A DNA stretch of 64,000 bases, from contig NZ_JACJVJ010000002.1 in the NCBI RefSeq assembly GCF_014237875.1, positions 186,001 through 250,000 of the forward strand, written 5' to 3'. Positions 62,115-64,000 of this stretch are shown here, in pieces (position 1 is the first letter of the stretch; each line of letters starts with the position of its first letter). The notes beneath the pieces are model-generated. The model saw only the letters and a program-made list of their open reading frames with translations. It made no database searches and was not told the DNA's origin. The translations under genes were made by a program, and so were the position numbers. This DNA comes from Parasphingopyxis marina (GTDB lineage Bacteria > Pseudomonadota > Alphaproteobacteria > Sphingomonadales > Sphingomonadaceae).

Positions 62115-63959
62115 CTAGATTTCGACCTGGCTGCCGAGTTCGACGACGCGGTTGGCCGGCAGGCGGAAGAATTGCATCGCGCTTTCCGCGTTGCGCAACA
62201 TCCAGGCGAACAGCTTCTCGCGCCACGGCGCCATCCCCGGATTTTCGGACGTCAGCAGCGTCTGCCGCGCCAGGAAGAAGCTCGTTTCGATCATCCGGAA
62301 AGGCGGGCCGCAGGTGGTGATTTTTTCGAGCGCCATCGGCACGTCGGTATCCTGCATGAAGCCGTAGCGCAGGATGATACGGTAGAAACCGGCCCCGAGA
62401 TCTTCATAATGGATGCGCTCCTCGTCGGCGACGAAGGGCCGGTCGAGAATCGAAACGGTCAGCAACACGATGCGTTCGTGCAGCACCTTGTTGTGCTTGA
62501 GATTGTGGAGCAGCGCGTGCGGCACGCCTTCCGGCGATGTCGTCATGAACACCGCGGTGCCGGGCACCCGGGTCGCCGAACCGGCGGCTGACTTCACGAA
62601 CACCTGCACCGGCATCGCCGCCTCGCGCATCCGCGCGATGATCAGCGATCTGCCCTTGGCCCAGCTTGTCAGCATCACAAAGGCGGCGAGGCCGACGGCA
62701 AGCGGGAACCAGCCCCCATCCGGGATCTTGGTGAGGTTCGCCGCGAAGAACAGCCCGTCGACGACGAAGAACAGCCCCACGAGCAGCCCGGCCCAGAACT
62801 TGTTCCACTTCCAGAAGCCGAACAGCAGGACGGTAAGCAGGCAGGTGTCGATCAGCATCGCCCCGGTCACCGCTACGCCATAGGCCGAAGTAAGGCTGGA
62901 GGAGGAACGGAAGGTCAGCACCAAAAGGATCACCATCACCATCAGCGCCCAGTTGATGAACGGGATATAGATTTGCCCGACCGTCGCTGCGTTGGTGTGG
63001 TTGATCTTGAGCCGCGGCATGAAGCCGAGCTGGATCGCCTGCTGGGTGACCGAGAAGGCGCCAGAGATCACGGCCTGGCTGGCGATGATCGCGGCCAGCG
63101 TGGCGATGATGAGCAGCGGGATCTGCAGCTGGTCCGGCGCGAGCAGATAGAAGGGGCTTTCGAGCGAGGCTTCGCCGATACGCATCGCGAGCGCCCCCTG
63201 CCCCAGATAGTTGAGCATCAGGGCGGGAAGGACGAAGCAGAGCCAGGACAGGCCGATCGGCTTGCGGCCGAAATGACCCATATCGGCATAGAGCGCTTCG
63301 GCGCCGGTTACGGCAAGCACGACCGCGCCGAGCGCGAGAAAGGCCTCGACGGGGCGCAGCAGGAAGAAATTGAGCGCGTGATGCGGGCTGAGTGCCCACA
63401 GGACTTCCGGGGTCTGGACGATACTGATCGCGCCAAGCACCGAAATGACGAGGAAGTAGAACAGCATGATGGGGCCGAAAAACGCGCCGACTCGCGCCGT
63501 TCCGCTGCGCTGGATCACGAACAGGAAGGCGAGGATGAAGATGGCGATCGGGATCACCCATCCGCCGAGCGCCGGATTCACCACCGAGAGACCCTCTACC
63601 GCGCCGAGCACGGAAACCGCCGGCGTGATCATGCTGTCGCCATAGAAGAGCGCGGTTGCGAAGATCGCAAGGATGACGATACCGCCCGTCCATCGCTTTC
63701 CGGATTTGCGGCCGCCGAGCAGCGCGAGCAGGGCAAGGCTCCCGCCTTCGCCGCGATTGTCCGCGCGCATGATGATCATGACATATTTGATCGTCACGAC
63801 GAGCATCATCGACCAGAAAACCAGGCTCAACACGCCGTAGATGTGCAGCGGATCGAGCGAGAGCGGGTGATGGCCGGCAAATGCCTCACGAAAGGCGTAA
63901 AGCGGACTCGTGCCAATATCGCCAAAGACGACGCCGATCGCGCCGACGGCAAGCTTCAT
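62115..63959 (-). CDS. kup: Kup-family potassium transporter (start may lie beyond the window)
   Basis: [37 protein letters not shown], multi-TM, C-terminal soluble domain ending [13 protein letters not shown]. Confidence 0.94.
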   Translation of the reverse strand: MKLAVGAIGVVFGDIGTSPLYAFREAFAGHHPLSLDPLHIYGVLSLVFWSMMLVVTIKYVMIIMRADNRGEGGSLALLALLGGRKSGKRWTGGIVILAIFATALFYGDSMITPAVSVLGAVEGLSVVNPALGGWVIPIAIFILAFLFVIQRSGTARVGAFFGPIMLFYFLVISVLGAISIVQTPEVLWALSPHHALNFFLLRPVEAFLALGAVVLAVTGAEALYADMGHFGRKPIGLSWLCFVLPALMLNYLGQGALAMRIGEASLESPFYLLAPDQLQIPLLIIATLAAIIASQAVISGAFSVTQQAIQLGFMPRLKINHTNAATVGQIYIPFINWALMVMVILLVLTFRSSSSLTSAYGVAVTGAMLIDTCLLTVLLFGFWKWNKFWAGLLVGLFFVVDGLFFAANLTKIPDGGWFPLAVGLAAFVMLTSWAKGRSLIIARMREAAMPVQVFVKSAAGSATRVPGTAVFMTTSPEGVPHALLHNLKHNKVLHERIVLLTVSILDRPFVADEERIHYEDLGAGFYRIILRYGFMQDTDVPMALEKITTCGPPFRMIETSFFLARQTLLTSENPGMAPWREKLFAWMLRNAESAMQFFRLPANRVVELGSQVEI

Positions 63960-64000
63960 TGTCGCCGCTTCGCGCGTTGGCGGGCCCGAAACGGGCGGAA

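Overview
This 64 kb window is GC-rich alphaproteobacterial chromosome, most likely Sphingomonadales judging by the gene families and gene order. It is densely coding, mostly core metabolism and housekeeping. In order: rnd, ppx/ppk, an Hda-like gene, purM/purN, ndk/holC/pepA, lptD/surA/pdxA/rsmA, guaB, an SPFH/NfeD pair, pckA, chvI/chvG, rapZ/EIIA/HPr, an rRNA methyltransferase/lipase-like/P450 string, rmuC, fhs, def/recR/fmt/truA, trxB, one tRNA-Met and kup. The main accessory region is an exosortase A (XrtA)-associated exopolysaccharide locus at about 41.0-59.4 kb. It has a minus-strand block (41028-56504) and a divergent plus-strand block (56563-59376). The plus block and its facing genes resemble an ACP-dependent small-molecule pathway: AMP ligase, PLP decarboxylase, GNAT, ACP and two alpha/beta hydrolases with atypical nucleophile elbows. 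Its product is, to my knowledge, not established. Other items worth checking: a PurN-YjbR fusion, a probable CTG-initiated methyltransferase, a His-rich insertion in peptide deformylase, no hprK between chvG and rapZ, a leader ORF in the divergent promoter, a CRP-like palindrome, an inverted repeat upstream of fhs, and convergent genes that overlap at their stop codons. I saw no rRNA, CRISPR array, transposase, integrase or prophage. All calls come from reading the sequence and translations; no searches were run.
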